Source of the DNA: Trogon surrucura
Taxonomy: Eukaryota > Chordata > Aves > Trogoniformes > Trogonidae
Direction of reading: 5' to 3'
Assembly: GCA_020746105.1 (NCBI GenBank)
Contig: CM036628.1
Coordinates: 2,118,001 to 2,182,000, forward strand
Length of the DNA stretch: 64,000 nucleotides
The position numbers and the translations under genes are program-made. The first letter of the stretch is position 1, and each line of letters starts with the position of its first letter. Of this stretch, positions 47,421 to 60,106 are shown piece by piece. Below the pieces are notes generated by a model, which made no database searches, had not been told where the DNA came from, and was given only the letters and a program-made list of their open reading frames with translations.

Positions 47421-47747
47421 TCAGCCCTTCAAAAAACGCAATTCGAAACACGTGGGGGCGGGAGGGACTGTTCCACTCCAGAGAGTCCAACAGTTGGCTG
47501 GTCCAAAAGGCTTCGGCTGCGGTCGCATCGGAGCTATGTGTCCTTAAAGAACACGCCCGCGGTCACCGCCTTATCTCAGCCTGCAGATGAGGGCACTATT
47601 TCTCTCTCAAAATCTCCTCTCGCATCTCCAGGTCTGTCCCCTCGCACTCCCGTTAGCCTGTCTGCTTCTCAGCTTTCTCTAAAAGATGCAGCCAACGCGG
47701 CAGGAGCTGTAAGGGTCCCTCACGGTCTAAACAGCTTCTTTAAATAG
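47421..47747 (+). other. Open block after a good acceptor (terminal-exon candidate)
   Basis: GCCTGATTTTTTCAG/CC is followed by more than 100 open codons to TAG at 47745-47747. The C-terminal 60 residues are rich in Ser, Pro and Leu (SLSKSPLASPGLSPRTPVSL, SASQLSLKDAANAAGAVRVP), like a disordered protein tail. No clear AATAAA lies directly after it. The strand is opposite to the inferred gene. It may be chance or a terminal exon of an antisense transcript. Confidence 0.13.
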
Positions 47748-50700
47748 ACGCGGCGGAGTCTCGTTGCAGAGATGTGTCAATGCATACATGACCCACAGAC
47801 ACTGCTCAGCCGGCAAAGCAGCGACCAGGAAGCTTCATCAGCCCAAGGCTTTTTGCCTCCTATTCCCATTTCGTGTAGTAACACACATATCGAAAATGTG
47901 AATCTCAAAAACAGGCTAAAATATAATGGTTTACCAAAAACGTATACTGAAAGAGCCTAGGGATACCGCACGCCAGCAACAGAAAAACACTTGAGGAGTA
48001 AACTCCAGCAGAAGAGAAAATATTTTTGCTCAAAGAAACAGAAAAGCGTTTTTAGAGCTGTAGTTGTAATAACGATCAGCACTGAGAGACTTCTTCAACA
48101 GGCATTTCGAACCTTAACTAATTTTCACAAACGCTCCCAGGAAACAAACACAACCATATTAATAATCCCATTAACCAAGTGTGGTGAGCAGGACAGAGGA
48201 ACGATGGCACTGTTGTACGGCCAAGAGAGAGAAGTCAACGCTGGCCCTAGGGCTGGAACTCACAGGCTCAGACCACCAAGTAATACCTCCCGGGCATTTT
48301 AAATGTAAGCCTACTTCCCTCGTCAACCGTTCCACGGTCTTAACGCATTTCAGAAAATAAAAGTTGATGCCAGAGCACAGGCTCAGATCGCATCTACTTG
48401 TGAAACATCTGCCCACCCAGCTCAGCCTGCTCAGTCGTCTTCCCTCTTAGACACTCAAGCATCTAGTGTAGATGAGTTCTTCTGCTCGGAAGAGCATTAA
48501 ACAACACAAATAATACTCATCATATGTTGCCTGCTCTCTCATCCGCTGTGCAGGAGAGGAGCACGTGCAACGGCTGTGATGTTTTTTTAATAGAAGAGTT
48601 TGCAGTCAGCGTGGCACGAGACCCTGCCGTATGACTTACAAGAACACAAATACCAGCATACGTCTTGCTACATGTTTACGTTCGATGGGAAAGGAACACC
48701 CCTCGCATCCAAACCAGCATCTGTTTTGTAGCTGTCCCTTGTTCTGATGATGTTCATGGTCCTACTGTCCAGAGGAGGCGCTTGTTCCAAGGCAGTTTTG
48801 TTTTTCAGAGTGGATTAAGACTAGAAATCTTCGCCTTGCCAAGGAAGCAACGCTGCCAGCTACAGTCTCGATCCTGAAGACTTGTTATGTCTTTCAGCTA
48901 TCATATGCACAAGACACTCACTTCCCTGAGGATAAAGATGCTGAACTCCATTCCACGTTAGGCAAGAGGCTAACAAATAAAAGAAGAACTTGGCCGGGTT
49001 GCAGCAGGCTGCAGAGAGGCACATCCCATCTTTCTCACTCCAGTCCTGCCTAAATACGGAGGGGTTCACGCCCCGGCGTCACCACACTGCTGTTCCACGG
49101 CCAAAAGGGACCGAAAACACTCGGACAAGGTCGTTGTTCATCAGCACGAGGCAGGCTCCTGAGCCTGCAGCGCCGGCTGGAGCTCAGCATCATCACCTGG
49201 ACTCTCCTCAGCTACGGACCAAAGGGTCTGGAGGGCTACAGCCACTCACCAGAGACGTCGCCACAACCGAAACGCTCTCCGTGTTTTCCTTATCCCACCA
49301 ACACAGCCCACACGTACCTTGGGCTTAAATTTTGGAGGCCGACTCTAATAACGTTCCCTGTACAAGAGCGCTCAGCCTAATTTTATTTCAGGCCCTTCTG
49401 TAATACAACTACTCCTTATTACCACACATAATCAGCGGGTAACTCTGTGAAATAAAAACAGCTGTGAAATTCAGAATAAGGCTATTCATCGACAAAACAG
49501 TCTGTTTCTTTCTTTTTTTTTTTGAGCTCAAGCTCTCCCCAAATGGAAATCCACTTACGCTGAGAAACGCCACACAGCTACAACTCTGGCCTATTTAGCC
49601 AGTGCGATCTGAACTCCAGAAGCCCCGTGCTTACAGAGACACTCTGCTCCGCACATACATTCAGAAAATAAATACAATATATAGATGTAGTAAACAGATT
49701 TGTAATGAGCGTTGCTTACCCCTGTCGACTGCGCTGACGAATAACGCCGTTGAAACGGATCGCGTCGCCCACCAACTACAATCGCGGCCTCCCCGTGTCC
49801 AAGAGCCACGCGCTTCTCCAATTAGTCGCTCAAAACTAATTGTCAGGTGGAATTTTCAGTCAGCAGCTTCTTCTTCCTTCCTCCTCCTTAATATATTCCT
49901 TTCGCACGCATTCCCCACAGCACCTGACTCGCCCAGCAATCTTTCCACACTCATGCATTATGTCTTAGAGCTAATCTCTCCTTACAGCTTCTGAGCAGAG
50001 CTCTTGCAGGCAGCTGACATTTAAATAAGCTCTGTATTGACTTTCCTCTGCTGTACCTCAAGTCCTCCTTGTCTTCCTTACGTTCATATTCGGAGTCAGC
50101 TTCTGCGCAGCTCCTTCCGAGGGTAACGGAGGCAGAGCTCGGCTGATAATCGATAACCACCTTTACCCTGCGAGCCCTCAGACACAAAGCCCAGAAGGAG
50201 ATTCCCCTCTCTTTCCGTGCATATTCACTATTTTAGACATGGCAGAGAAAGGTTTTCCCAAATCTGCGGCACGTTTCAGACGACGCTAAGCCCGTGAACT
50301 TCCCTTTAACTTGCGTTAAACCGATACAACTTTTTTAATTAAAAAAGTAATTTTGAAAAATTGCTTGTGCGGTGCATAAGGTGATGTTCAGACAGCATCA
50401 CTGATCCCTGGAGTTCTGCAGCCCTGAGTTTAATAAACTGAATTTTCAAAAGTAAACACAGCTTGCATCAGCACGAACCTTCTCTTTGCGACTAATATTT
50501 TCCATCCGTTTCTCTTTTAGGCAGAAGAGGATGTTTTCAGAGAGCCACGCGCTAAACATTCCACCGGTATCACTGGTCAGGGAGAAAATTTCCAGCCCCT
50601 GGAGGAGCTTTGTCCACCTGCCAGCCAAGGAAGCCTCGTCCCTGATGGGGCCAAGGCACCAACGCGCAGCCCCCTCTGCCTCCTGCTGAAGAAAATCCCA

Positions 50701-51143
50701 GGCGCAGGGACTGCCATAAAATTTACCCCTGATCCTGCACTCACACAGCAGCTCCTGTCTGCCACAATTATAACTTAGGATTTGTTTCGCTTAATTCGTT
50801 ATTTCCTGTAGTAGGTAACGCAACAGCAGGGAAGGGCAAAGGACAGAACAAAAACAAAATTAAAAAAAAAATCAAACCAAAATATTTTGCCCTACGCAGA
50901 AACAAGTAAAAAACACGCTCACGTTTCCTTTTGTTTGTTTTTGTGACTGTTCACCTGTTCTTTTTGCAAATGCATCTTTTGAATGACCTTTACTCCAAGG
51001 GTTCAAAGAAAAGACCCTCTATGACAGTAGGTGCCATTTATCCCTTGCCCCTCCTCTTTCTCCCTTATCCATTTATCACAAACAATTATTACCCTGCACA
51101 GAGTCAAGATCCTTGGGTTCATTTCACAACCGCATTTCTAGCG

Positions 51144-51177
51144 GGTCACTCGTTTCTCCTCGATACAGCAGCGAGAG
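51144..51177 (+). other. Donor-driven exon candidate
   Basis: AGCGAGAG/GTGAGTCGG is a strong donor. The nearest acceptor (CCGCATTTCTAG/CGG) leaves about 34 bases. The frame upstream is open for some distance (HFTTAFLAGHSFLLDTAARG). Only the donor is convincing. Confidence 0.08.
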
Positions 51178-54100
51178 GTGAGTCGGGCCGATTCATCCAG
51201 TGTTTATTAACCAAATACTTTGTGAACTGCGCTGATCTGAAACACCAAGCATTTGGTTATCACACATAAATAAATACAGCATTTACCCGTTTTCAGCTCT
51301 ACTTATTTGCATTATCACCACTTCAAAACTTCTAATGTTAGAAATGCCAAAAGGGGACAACTTTTATGTTCTCTCAGGGAATGGCAGGCCAGCACGTAGT
51401 TTTTCCCTTCCGCCGAAACCGAGTGCATTTCCAACTGTATTTCCTCCGTCAAACCTTCCTAAGAAAGTAACCTCAAAGGTTTTGTTCTCAACTGCGGTAG
51501 CAAACGCTGAAACACTCGGTACCCATGCTGAGTGACGTGTTCCATCTGCACGTCCCCTACCAGCACCACCGCTCATCGTCCTGCGAAACGGACCTTCGGA
51601 CAAGGGCGCATTTTAGCGAACATACGTTTGGATTGGGTCTCGGTTCCACCAAGTATTCTTTTCAACACTGAGCACGCAAGTAGCCCACCGAGTTCTGATT
51701 TCAGGCTGTCTGGGAGCACACACGACAAACTCGAGAAGATACAACGCTCACTCTTTATCCGAAGAGCTCCACTCCACAGATCAGCCTTTCAGAGACGTGC
51801 CAGCTTTGGCTCTAACAAGCTCTTCACACTTTTTTTTTTTTTTAAGACTAATAGGCTCCACATATTCATCTCCAAAGACTATAAATTCCTTTCCTCCCTT
51901 CCCCTTTTAAATATGTCAGGCAGCACTACAAAAACTATTTGTGCCACGGTTATACAATAAGCAGCGTGATAACCATTCCACTGCATTTTATAAAGAGCGG
52001 GCTGAAATTTAAAAAAAAAACACCCAACAACAAACAACAACGGGGAAGAAAAGTTCACCTTTAAACCTTGGGATCAGGGAGGTTTTCAGTATTGCCTCTC
52101 CTCCTCGCCTATTCTCAACTCCCCGTGTTCTGCTGCCCCTCTTCATCGCTGTTTCATGGCTTTTGATGGTAAATTTGAAAATCCACGCTACGAACAGCAC
52201 AAATGGATTGAATCTGGCTGAGGAAGGGTTTAAACGTTCGGTAAGATGATGAAGAATCCCCAAAGTGTTTTTAGTATGTGTATACATTTCATCAGAGTAT
52301 ACAAACAGCACCGTATATTTTCTTGCAACACTTAGCAAGCCTTCACTTTTCATAAATATAGGTCAACAGAGCTAAACTCTGTTTTTGCCTCAACTCCCAC
52401 TTTAAATGCATAAAGAATTTGATTTTTAGGGAGCAGAATGAAAGAAATGGTGTATTTCATGCTATTATATACCCAGCCAAGGATCCCAAAGGGTTTGTTT
52501 GGGCTTTAAAAACAAAACAAAAACCCTGGCATTTGTCAGACTAAAACCATTTTTCTTCGGTGTTTGCACAACCATCCTTTCCAGATTTGAATAAATAACA
52601 TCAAACAAATTCTTTTGACTTCCATTACCATGCAGAAGTCGCTCAAGGAGAGACAGAGCAGCGTGTGAAAGCATTTAATAGCCAAGGACTATGCGGAGCA
52701 CCCATCGGATCCCAGAATGCTCATCCCAGCCCCTCCGCTGGCCTCCTATTATTTAAGCAGTCTATACTGCCCCAGAAAGAAATTATTCAAACAGCCACGG
52801 GGATTTTTAGGAGCTTGGGTATTGCTTTACCCCCAGACACACGGCGGGGTACCGAAGGTATTCACAAAATAACGAAAATACTGACAGAGCTCTGAGCTAC
52901 ACATCAAGTTCCCACCTTGACTCTTCATTTACTGACACTGGAAACCGAGGTGTGAGTTAACACGTCCCCTTCAGCAAACGCCCCTGCTAACCCCACAGCA
53001 GAGCAGAATATTGTAGATCCTTAAAGCCTCTTTTGTCTAAACATCAGCCCACAGAACACACAGGGCGAGAACTCGCAGACGATGCCGTCAGGCTGCAGAT
53101 TTCATGTATTTCACGTTTATTGCAGGTCGCGATGGGAAAAATAACCCCCACGCTTTCACGTGAAGCTTAAGGCACGACACGATAATTAAGCATCTCTGAT
53201 ACGACGTTTGGACTCCACCGCGCACAACCCTATCGATTGCAACGCAGATGAAGACTTCTCTGTGCCAGGCTGGGCAAACAGCTTCAAGGTACCCTTTAAG
53301 CAGCATCCTCTCTTCCCCATCATTGACACCGAAATGTCACAGCGTTGCTCCAGCATCCTCATCGGGTCTCTGCCCTCCATTCCTGCTCCTTGTTCTTTCT
53401 CTTGGTGTCGAGGGGGTTGAGGTTGAACGCCCCGAGGTGAAGCCTGCACTCGGGTTTTTGCTCACAGCCTCGTGCCGCAGAACTTCTTCTCCAGACCACC
53501 GACAGACTGCCCGTGGGAGTTGAAAAGTTAATCCAAGATGCTTCTGAATTCATCCTGAGCTAACCTTTCGGAAGCCTTCAGCTCGTCCTAGTATTTGCAG
53601 TGAGGGAACCCGGCACATGGGCTGGCAGATTGCGCATGTAGAGGTGAACGTTGTAAGCAAAGGAGGATGTAATTAATAGGAAAAAAAAAAAAAAACTGAG
53701 ACAGGGATTTGGATACCTGGGTTTGCCTAACACGTGAATCCAAATCAGTAATTTCACACACCAGTTCCCACAGAGCAGTCAACAATCAGTCACAAACTCA
53801 CTCTATGTCCAGCTCTGCGTGGTAACCAACAGCCAGCTCTCCTCCAAACACTTCAGAAAGGTAAATTCAGGACTATACCCTGCTGCTCCTTGAGCACCAA
53901 ATCTTAAACAATGCTCTACAGAAGGGGGAACCACAAGTAGCTTCGCTTGACACTATACAGACATAAACTACAGCCCGAAGGTAAACCCCAGAACACGCCT
54001 TTGCGTTGCCTAATACAGCAATAACCGCTGAGACTGAGCGATGGAGCCAACCCAAAACATTCACCCTTTCCAACCAGAAACTTCCTGGAAACACGGCGAA

Positions 54101-55595
54101 TTGCCCAGCCTCCCTCCCGTTCACGCTCAGCCAGGCTGGCACCTGTAACAGCCGACCGGCCCAGTTCAAGCCCAGAAAGGAGCAGGCAGCGAATCAGCAC
54201 AAACGAAAGAAAGAAAGAAAAAGGCACGATAAACAAACCCGTTCCTACCGCAGCACCAACTCCCCATCAAACGACCAGCTAACTAGACAAATAAGACAAT
54301 TAAGTAAGCGAAGGTTACTGGGTTAGGACAAATTATTTTTTTTCTGCGGGAGGTTTCAGCTGACGGGTTTCTCCGCATTTGCCATGCCTGGCTGGGTTAG
54401 CACCACGTGGCTCCTCCGCTTCAGATCAACTCCTCGGCACCGTGGGCTAGGAATGGTCCTAAATTCCAGTATTATACATTAGCCATGCTGCTTGTGTCAT
54501 AATCCGCTCCAGTTCCGCGCAAGCTGGCAACGTCTGCTCGACATACTTCAAAATTAATACATCACACGCGCCAAGAATCGAAGACAAGGCACTGCACGGA
54601 CAGGTGATTTTGATGTAGTGGATTTCCTTAGATACAGACATAAACAAACCATGGGAAATTATTGCGTGTTGCTCCCTACAGAGCCAGCGGTCTCAAGAAA
54701 ACAGGGCTTTGCTTCTTTGCTTTAATATGAGCTGAAAAATTACGGGCAGCAGCAGACTTCCCCTTCTGATCCTCCCAAAAATTCTACCCGTCCTTCCACG
54801 TTAACGGCACGGCCACCGCTGAATTAAACCTATAAAATATTTTTAATAAAAAAAGAACACCCTAAACACATCACAACTTTTTGTAGCTAAAATAATCCCC
54901 CTCCCCAACAGTTTCCTTGATACAGATGAGAACAGCGACCACCCTGAGAAAGGGTAATTTTCATTTTTAGCCTCCAGGCTCGGAGAGGGCCAAGAGTACT
55001 AATTGCTCCATTCCCTGAAGCAGTGTGAAGCAAGACCAAGCGTCCATCTGTGCTCACCACCAAAACACCAGCACGAACCTTAAATTCACATTCTGTGTAT
55101 TCAAACACGACCCGGCAGGCTGCAGGGAGAAAGCGCTGGCCAAGCTGACACCAGATTCACTTTGTACTTGTTGAACTCCCACCCACAACCTCCGTTTCCA
55201 CGAAGCAGTTAAGCATTTCTCTGAAGTTATTCAACAACTGTGAAGGTCAAGTATCGTCCTAACTGGCCGGCTGCAAACAAACACACCTTTCACGTCAGCG
55301 GGTGCTTCAGCCTGCTGCCAGCCACCGCGTAAAACCCCCGTCCGAGGAGAAAAACGCCAGTAAATTGGTAGCAAAGGGGGCACACCTGGTCTACAGAGCA
55401 CAGCTGAAGCTTGCAGAGAAACTAACTGACCCAGCGAGAGACCTGAAAATTGGGGCCAACGCAACGGACGGGAAAGAGAACTAGGTTTTTTTGATGTATA
55501 AAACTTATAGTTTCAGCTAAAATACTAAAAATTAAAAAAAAAAAAAAAAAGAGCTTCAGTGGCACTTCTGAAGAATAAAAAAAAAAAGGCTTTGG

Positions 55596-55644
55596 AAGCT
55601 TTAGATTTGAAGCTTCACAAGCTTCTTATGAAAAATGCAAGCTT
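55596..55644 (+). repeat. Cluster of four AAGCTT palindromes
   Basis: AAGCTT occurs at 55596, 55610, 55619 and 55639, inside TTTGGAAGCTTTAG, TTGAAGCTTCACAAGCTTC and TGCAAGCTTTG. Two A-runs precede it. The pieces pair with each other as short inverted repeats, so the segment could fold, but no known RNA class is recognised. Confidence 0.75.
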
Positions 55645-56701
55645 TGAAAAACTTCTGAAGATTTAATATTCTTACTTTGGGCTCTTCTGCTGCCAACGGA
55701 CTATGGATGCTGTAACTAATAAAAAATAATTAATGCCAATAAACAGGCCCTTCATGAGGCTTCAGCTTCTCTTCTCCATCAAAGACCGGAGTCGTTCATT
55801 GGGACACGGTACAAGAAACAACACCCATCCACAGAGCTTGTCTTTTCTACAGTTGGTTCTTCCACGCTGTAACTCACAATCGAAAACCTTCCAAGTGCGG
55901 GGAAAGGATTTTTTTTTTTTTTCCCTAAGAACAGAGCTACAAAGGCAACTCCAAAGCATGGCAGAGACTTTACCTAGACGGGGACTGAGAGAGCGCTGTG
56001 AGTTTGTGCGCTATCCCTCCAAAGAGCCCAGGTCTCATCTCAGCGACGAATCGGCCAGGCGGTTTCTCAGGTGCTGAGCAGCACCCTCCAGTCCACCGAG
56101 CCACGTCCTGGCACTCCTGAAACTCTGCAAGATTCCCAAGAGCCGATTTCTCTGATAATCTCCACCTTCTAACATCAGCCTTATAGCTGATGATAACATC
56201 CACCTTACAGGATCAGCCACCTTCGCTCGGAGAAGTAGTGACAACGCTTGGGTTTTAGTAGCTCTCCTCACCCTGGGAAAGAGAGGAGGTGGAAATTGCC
56301 TTAACTATTTTGTTTTATCTTAGAAATCCTGGCACTCCCCTCTCACACGGACTCGCTGGAGAAGCATGTAACACGTAACAGCTTCAGACGACAGCAGTGA
56401 CCACCACAAAGCGGTAAGGATGATGTTCGTGACACAAAGCGGCGGTACCTGTGCAGGAGGAGCCGTTCTGCACAACGGAGGCTCGATGGAAGCAAGGTGA
56501 GAAAGCTGATAAAGAGACAAAGAAACGAAACCAGCGTCTAGGCCAAGCATACAACCTCTGCTGTCTCTGCCCCCTTCAATGACACGCTCAAGACTGGCGT
56601 TGCAACACGACTTCCAGAAGTCCAACCTCAACCTCTCCAAGGCCTTTAAGATGACAGACTCCGTTGGTCTCGTGTCTAGGGGTGACAACAGCTCTTTGCA
56701 G

Positions 56702-56955
56702 AAACAGTGATCACAGTCACGGCAGAGACAACTCAGAAAGGTGTTAAAGCTGATCTGGTAAATGAATCAACGGGGGTCCAAGCAGAACCAACGTCAGCCC
56801 TTTTGGTCCAGCACACTGCAGCCCTACCCTCCCAAGGGGCAACAGCAGTCAATCTAGACGAGACAATCAGTCGGGGTAGTGACACATCCACCCACGTTCC
56901 GAAGAAAAGGCACAAACAAAACAAAAAAAACCCAAAAGGAACACAGGATCATTGA
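56702..56955 (+). other. Unassigned open frame with a fair acceptor
   Basis: AACAGCTCTTTGCAG/AAACAG precedes a frame of about 80 codons rich in Thr, Ala, Gln and Glu, ending in a Lys-rich tail that comes from an A-rich tract (AACAAAACAAAAAAAACCC). The N-terminal part reads VITVTAETTQKGVKADLVNE. No family recognised. Probably chance. Confidence 0.09.
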
Positions 56956-58078
56956 AAGGAAACAATTAGGCAGCAGAACTTCCTATCACGGGAGACGATG
57001 AGAGCTTGGATAAATGAAGCCAATCAGGCATCTTAAAGTAAAAAGCGTTTCCAGAGCTTTGTCATAACCAAAGGAGACTGCAAACATGAGCTCACGCCAC
57101 TGGGCACAAATCACCTTCTGATTACTTAAGGGTCAGAAGAAAACTTTGCCGAGGGACAACACCTCCCATCTCCGCCTGCTCCACGATCTCCCCGCAGCGT
57201 CCTCTGGGCGTCTCCCACGACGGGAGGGCAGCGGGTGACATCCCCGTGTCACTCGCAGCGCTGATGCAGCAATGCAGACGCAGACCCAGCTCCTACATGT
57301 GTCACTGTTTGGAGGCTGCACAATCATCCGGCTCAGCCCGTGCGAAAGCAATAGGAGAACACCTTCCGCACAGAAGAAATTCTCGAGATTTAAAGTTTTA
57401 ACACGAGCTAACAAACGCCAGGGATGAAAGAAATCCTGGGATGAAAGATCCCCATGACACCTGCTTTGAATAAAAAGACATTGCTACAAAAATATCAGAG
57501 GCCTGCTGGTCTAGAGCCTTTGCTACATGTCATTCCCCAGACATCAATTTGCAATAGAGGCACACAAAAGCAGCATTACACAGATTACACGCTACTCCCC
57601 TGAACTGCAAACAAAATCTACCCAGCACTACCACCTCGCCGTCCAAAGCGCCGCTGAACTTAAAGCCACCTTCTCGCGCTGTTCCTAAGGCGACTTTGCG
57701 GAGGATAAGGCGCGCAGCCGGGCGCAGCGCTGATTTGCAGAAATCACCGCTCCTCCTGCAACCTTCGCTTCCAGCTCAGCTTTACCAAATACCCCCAGTT
57801 TTCCCTCATGTCTGGAACCGACGGTACCGACACCCTGGCTCCCACAGCAGGATGATTTACCCTCCATTCCTGCATCCTTCAGGCAAAACCCACGCCCAAC
57901 GCCAGGATGCTTAAACCAGTTCAGCAGCAGCACCTGCAACTTCGCCACTGTCTACGCAGCAACGGGGCACGCGGCAATTATTGAACGCTCCGTCGCAACG
58001 GCACACAGGAGCCCTAAAAAAAAAATATAAAACCGAAGGGCTGAGATCCCACCGAGCCCCCCCTCATGCCACATTTAG

Positions 58079-58141
58079 GCATCAAATCAGGCAGGTCCCT
58101 ACGCCAGAACAGCCCGGACTCCTGCACGGGTGACACCGCGG
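58079..58141 (+). other. 63-base exon candidate
   Basis: A C-rich acceptor (GAGCCCCCCCTCATGCCACA, then TTTAG/GC) and the donor CCGCGG/GTGAGTACG bound 63 bases, a multiple of three. The open frame reads IKSGRSLRQNSPDSCTGDTA. It lies 3 kb left of the island but on the opposite strand. Signals are good on both sides; no other support. Confidence 0.13.
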
Positions 58142-60046
58142 GTGAGTACGACCAACTCGAAGAAGGTAGGAAGGGAAGAGCAAGGTACCAACAAAACATG
58201 GTTCGCTCGGTTTTATGCCACATGGCTCATTTACTCACTGCTGGCAGCTTCCACAAAATCAGGCTCGTCGAGCACCTGACTGTATACATAACGATTATAA
58301 AGCCAACTCAAGCGGGGCTAAAAGTACACAGAGATCTAGCATGAAAATAAAAAAGCGCAATCCTCTCCCAGGTGAAAATGCAGGACTTGGAACGTAACAG
58401 GTGGATTGTATAAAAACTGTTTAGCTCCCAATTCTCAAAATATATTTTTTAAATACCCTCGCGGACCAAAAATTGTCACTACTGAGAAGCAATGGCAATT
58501 TTACTGTGTTTAATGTTCACACTACCCACCTCTCTCAGGGCCAAACACAAACTCAACTACGGCAGCATCTGCACAGTCCCCACGCGAGGACCAGGACAAG
58601 GCCTGGAGCATCCGTGCCTCTCCCGCCTGGATTCTGCCCAAGGAAAAGATTCTTTCCTAAGGTCGCTTTTTGTTTGCGACAAGGCACAAGCTTCAAGGGG
58701 AAATCAGCATGGTCGGGTTGTAATTAGCCTGGCTACGACGGAAAAGCCTCGTTATCTCAGAAGCGCTGCTGCGGCTCGTATCGATGGCTGGGACACCACC
58801 CTGAGTCAGATCCCTTCGTATGGCAACACTTCTTCCCCGAGCTTCTCTTCAACGTTCTTGAAGGATGCGAGTCCTTCCACACGTTTCCTTCCAAAGACAG
58901 GAAGAAGACACGCACGTGATCGATCACAAAACCATCCACGAGGCATCACCATCTCCAAAGAGGAGGACACCGTCAAGGCACTGCCCCACGCAGACGTATG
59001 GCCCGTCCTGGCTACAGAACTTAAAACCCACAGGCCAAAATATATTATTAATTTTTTTTTTTTTTGATCTCTAAGAGATCCCTCATCAGCCAAAACTCAA
59101 CATTTAAGTGGGCTGCCAGAGCCTCGCCTCCAAAACGCGACGGCAAACATGAAAAAGGAAAAACAAACCCACAGAAATGCCCCCTCCCCGCCCGGCGAAG
59201 CACAGCGGCGGGTGAGGCACACAGAGGGAAAGGGGGACGAGGCGCAGGGGGAAGCCGGCCGGTCGCTCCCCTTTTCTGCCTCCCTTTTATTTCTGCTGCG
59301 TGTAGTAACACTCGAACTGGCTCTCTTTATTTGCAGCCGGATACGCGCTTTCAAAGATACTGTACTACTGTGTAGGCCAAGCAGGGACTCTCTTTCTTCC
59401 CTTAGTTAGGGCTTTTGGGAAAATAATTATTCACCAGAACTGCCATCGTGAACAGAGAAAGCTAAATCAATGTAGCTTTGTATGGGCCATTGCCACTGCA
59501 AAGCAAATACTCCATCAAGACATGGATCAGTGAGAATTTTATCACTAGGAATCCTTATGCACATCTTCGTGTGTTTTTAATATCCTTCTCATTACTCGGC
59601 GTGCCCCCTCCCTCGCCACGCTCCCGCACCCCACCCTCCCCACGGATTTGTCTTGTGTCACTGGCAGCTACGGGGCTTGGCCACACGATTCACATGCTCA
59701 GTAGAAACATCTTAAACACACAGCCAGGTTTATTCTCTTTAAAAAAAAAAAAAGCATTGGTGCATAGCAGATTTATTCACTGAACAGGTTGATTTATTTA
59801 ACAGACTTGACATACATCAAAACCTACTATGGGCTTACATAATTGTTACCCATTTAGCAGCTCTGGTTCTTTTGTCAAGTATTTGTTTTTAAAAAAGTGA
59901 TTCACTAAAGACTGCTGCCTTATGCACAGCGCACATACCTTAACAAATGCAGTCGTGCACGGGGTATTAGCTGAAGTGACTTTAAATTGCATCCTACCTG
60001 CCTGAGCACTGCCGTTATTTTTCTAGTTTCTGCATTCTTCCCTCAC

Positions 60047-60106
60047 CTAAACCAAAAAAAAAAAAAAGCCAAAAAAAAACCCCAAACCAAAAAAAACCAA
60101 AAGCAC
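60047..60106 (+). repeat. A/C-rich low-complexity tract
   Basis: Runs of A of about 8 to 15 bases alternate with CC, GCC and ACCCC over about 60 bases on the plus strand. No coding content. Confidence 0.8.

Larger units (their letters stand above)
47748..56701. other. Non-coding, intron-like
   Basis: Includes a GAAAGAAAGAAAG run near 54.21 kb, T or A runs near 49.51, 51.83, 53.68 and 55.54 kb and the AAGCTT cluster. No transposon recognised in about 9 kb, which is unremarkable for a bird. Confidence 0.45.

Noticed and set aside
58492-59067. 191-codon plus-strand frame
   Set aside because: No recognisable family; it ends in a poly-Phe stretch from a T run, and opposite-strand frames overlap it.
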